A stretch of 64,000 nt of DNA from Candidatus Caccoplasma merdavium (lineage in GTDB: Bacteria; Bacteroidota; Bacteroidia; Bacteroidales; UBA11471). The notes beneath the pieces were generated by a model. That model saw nothing but the letters and a program-made list of their open reading frames with translations. It had not been told where the DNA came from and ran no database searches. A program made the translations under genes and the position numbers. The stretch covers positions 62,001-126,000 of the forward strand of contig DVLI01000010.1 in the NCBI GenBank assembly GCA_018715595.1, written 5' to 3'. Of this stretch, positions 62,654 to 64,000 are shown piece after piece. Position 1 is the first letter of the stretch. Each line of letters opens with the position of its first letter.

Positions 62654-62685
62654 ATTGCCTATTTCATAAACTTCGCGTACCTTTG
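62654..62685 (+). promoter_or_regulatory. Promoter of tRNA-Leu
   Basis: ATTG at 62654-62657, 20 bases, then TACCTTTG at 62678-62685. The predicted start lies close to the tRNA 5' end. Confidence 0.55.
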
Positions 62686-62699
62686 TGAAGTCTGTTCCT

Positions 62700-62781
62700 G
62701 CGGATGTGGTGTAATTGGTAGCCACGCCAGACTTAGGATCTGGTGACGAAAGTCGTGTAGGTTCGAGTCCTATCATCCGCA
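62700..62781 (+). tRNA. tRNA-Leu (anticodon UAG)
   Basis: Class II tRNA. Acceptor stem GCGGATG (62700-62706) pairs with CATCCGC (62774-62780), followed by discriminator A. The anticodon stem CCAGA/TCTGG encloses loop CTTAGGA with anticodon TAG, reading CUA and related Leu codons. A long variable arm (TGACGAAAGTCG) and a TTCGAGTCC T-loop are present. The CCA end is not encoded. Confidence 0.96.
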
Positions 62782-62784
62782 CAC

Positions 62785-62828
62785 AAAGCGAAGCCGCCGC
62801 AAATTTTTTGCGGCGGCTTCGCTTTTTT
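62785..62828. terminator. Long bidirectional terminator after tRNA-Leu
   Basis: A 19-base-pair perfect stem (62785-62803 with 62807-62825) with a three-base loop and T runs at both ends. It can stop the tRNA transcript on the plus strand and the adhesin-like gene on the minus strand. Confidence 0.9.
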
Positions 62829-62877
62829 GTGCTCCTTTGCGGGCGGTGTTTCGGCCGCCCGCAAAGGGGAAACGGGG

Positions 62878-64000
62878 TTATTTTATGAATTTTACGACCG
62901 TGGTGTCATCGCCCCATGAGATGCGGGCAATGTAGAATCCGTCGGGATAACCGTCGAGCGCAAGATGTCCCGATGCCGCATCGAGAGCCGTGTGGCGCCC
63001 GTCGACACCGACAAGGATTACACGGCTGCCGGCCGGTACGACAAGACATTTGCCTTGCGGGTCATAATAGGCTTTGGCTTCGGTCACCGTCTCGCGCAGT
63101 GCACTGCTGCCCACGGTGACGGCCTCAGAGAGGGACGTTTCGCCGTAGACCGTAGAGGCCGATACCTGGTAACGGTTTTCCCCCGCAGGGGCTTCGGTGT
63201 CGGTATAAGAGCATTCGGTGACGGTGGCTATTTTCTCGCCGTTGCGATAGATGTTATAGCCCGTGATGGTTGACGATTGGGCCGATGGATATACCGTTAT
63301 GCCGTCGACAATCCACCAATAGGAAAGCCCTTGGTCGTTGTCGTCGTAACCGCGGAAGGCGATGCGCATCGCGTCGGAGAGGTAGGGCGTGAGGTCGAGC
63401 GAGATTTCTTCGTAGACGTTTATGGCCGTACTTTGCGTTTTCAGGTCATAGAGAATCTCCCACGATTCCCCATTGTCGGAACTTACCAGCACATGGTAGA
63501 AGTTGTGGGCGTTGTTCTTTTGCGGGGCTATCGACTTGGAGTGGAAGGTGAGCCGTGCTCCTTGGGCGAAAGTGGGCGAGATGAGCCACTCGTCCTGGTG
63601 CATGTAGTCCCAGTCCGATTCGAGTTTCATGGCATACGAGCCGTCGGCGACTTCGGTGTTTTTGTCGGCTGTGGCATGTATCCATTGTTTGGGATTCTGT
63701 GAGTCGTGGCGTATCGTCCAGTTGGCCACCGAAGCGGCATTTTCAAAGTCTTCGCTCAGAACGGTCTCGCCCGATACCGGAGCCGACCATGCGAGCGTGA
63801 CGTTCCCGCCGGTCATTGTCGCGGTCAGTCCCGAAGGAGCCAGTATCTCTCCCGAAGCCTGTGCTACGGTGAGTGTGGCCGAGACGCCGGCTTCGTCGAT
63901 GGCGTTCAGCGTGATGTCGGCATAACGGGCGGCTGTCGTTTCGTTTTTCGACCGGGTGGTGATGACCAGCGTGGTCTTGCCCGTATGGCCTTGCAGCGGC
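62878..64000 (-). CDS. C-terminal part of a surface adhesin-like protein with probable T9SS sorting tail (5' end outside the window)
   Basis: About 374 codons are visible and the frame is open through the right edge, so the gene continues beyond it. From the N-terminal side: a beta-sandwich fragment (TTLVITTRSKNETTAARYAD), a fibronectin-III-like strand set starting TATMTGGNVTLAWSAPVSGE, a cleaved-adhesin/choice-of-anchor J-type domain (LSEDFENAASVANWTIRHD through WWIVDGITVYP), another FN3-like unit (TITGYNIYRNGEKIATVTE), and a C-terminal ~75-residue module ending GFYIARISWGDDTTVVKFIK. The ending resembles type A sorting domains of T9SS cargo, as in Porphyromonas gingipains. Function is probably surface adhesion or a carrier for an N-terminal enzyme; the N-terminus is unseen. 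Confidence 0.8.
   Translation of the reverse strand, partial: PLQGHTGKTTLVITTRSKNETTAARYADITLNAIDEAGVSATLTVAQASGEILAPSGLTATMTGGNVTLAWSAPVSGETVLSEDFENAASVANWTIRHDSQNPKQWIHATADKNTEVADGSYAMKLESDWDYMHQDEWLISPTFAQGARLTFHSKSIAPQKNNAHNFYHVLVSSDNGESWEILYDLKTQSTAINVYEEISLDLTPYLSDAMRIAFRGYDDNDQGLSYWWIVDGITVYPSAQSSTITGYNIYRNGEKIATVTECSYTDTEAPAGENRYQVSASTVYGETSLSEAVTVGSSALRETVTEAKAYYDPQGKCLVVPAGSRVILVGVDGRHTALDAASGHLALDGYPDGFYIARISWGDDTTVVKFIK

Noticed and set aside
1..64000. CRISPR arrays, insertion sequences, prophage genes, rRNA operons, toxin-antitoxin pairs or restriction systems
   Set aside because: None seen: no regularly spaced direct repeats, no transposase or integrase motifs, no terminal inverted repeats, and no rRNA signature sequences.

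Overview
The window is a contiguous piece of a Bacteroidales chromosome. Support for this: (i) promoters of the Bacteroidota type, with a TAnnTTTG(C) -7 box and in the best cases a TTTG -33 box 20 bases upstream; (ii) mostly no Shine-Dalgarno sequences; (iii) lineage-typical genes such as gldE-gldD, a fused MurF-alanine racemase, GSCFA, DUF3109 and DUF3316 proteins, a peptidase C26-M19 fusion, and a surface protein with a probable type IX secretion (T9SS) tail; (iv) a str-S10-spc-alpha ribosomal run without tuf. Base composition is fairly GC-rich for the order. A Barnesiella-like gut bacterium is my guess; the genus is not proven by anything here.

Layout. 1-4748: an arginine/proline operon (GNAT N-acylglutamate synthase candidate, argG, a small PspC protein, argC, argD, proC) ending in a strong terminator. 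4960-8761: ssb; a 0.7 kb gap with its own promoter-terminator pair and a doubtful micro-ORF; then the overlapping set gldE-gldD-phosphopantetheinyl transferase. 8781-13232 (minus): glycosyltransferase, lipid A acyltransferase, mtaB and a secreted GH43 hydrolase. 13590-18346 (plus): L,D-transpeptidase-like protein, long-chain acyl-CoA ligase, gpmI, DUF3109 protein. 18423-25982 (minus): panB, a secreted TPR/YD-repeat protein, an Nfn-type ferredoxin:NADP oxidoreductase pair and a CPA2 antiporter with stress-protein-like tail. 26236-32358 (plus): asd, the C26-M19 fusion, an M28/glutaminyl cyclase-like lipoprotein, sufE and a POT peptide transporter, which looks like a peptide-salvage neighbourhood. 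rnhB (minus) follows.

33222-51488 is one uninterrupted ribosomal superoperon: rpsL, rpsG, fusA, the S10 and spc clusters through secY, map, infA, rpmJ, then rpsM, rpsK, rpsD, rpoA, rplQ. It has one clear strong promoter at the start and a strong terminator at the end. Two short genes, rpmD and rpmJ, are included. A structured 119-base spacer before rpsD is a candidate S4 autoregulatory leader. 51648-56237 (minus) holds parC, a DUF3316 protein and an S41 peptidase lipoprotein. 56419-62613 (plus) holds glyS, lemA, an FKBP lipoprotein, a GSCFA protein and murF-alr. Next come tRNA-Leu(UAG), a long bidirectional terminator, and the 3' part of a large surface adhesin-like gene running off the right end.

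Most of the window is core housekeeping sequence. I found no prophage, insertion sequence, CRISPR array, rRNA or obvious defence island, and no clearly new multi-gene system. The items most worth a second look are the TPR/YD-repeat secreted protein, the cryptic transcription unit at 5596-6024, the C26-M19 fusion with its start ambiguity, the rpsD leader, and the three consensus Shine-Dalgarno sites inside the ribosomal run.
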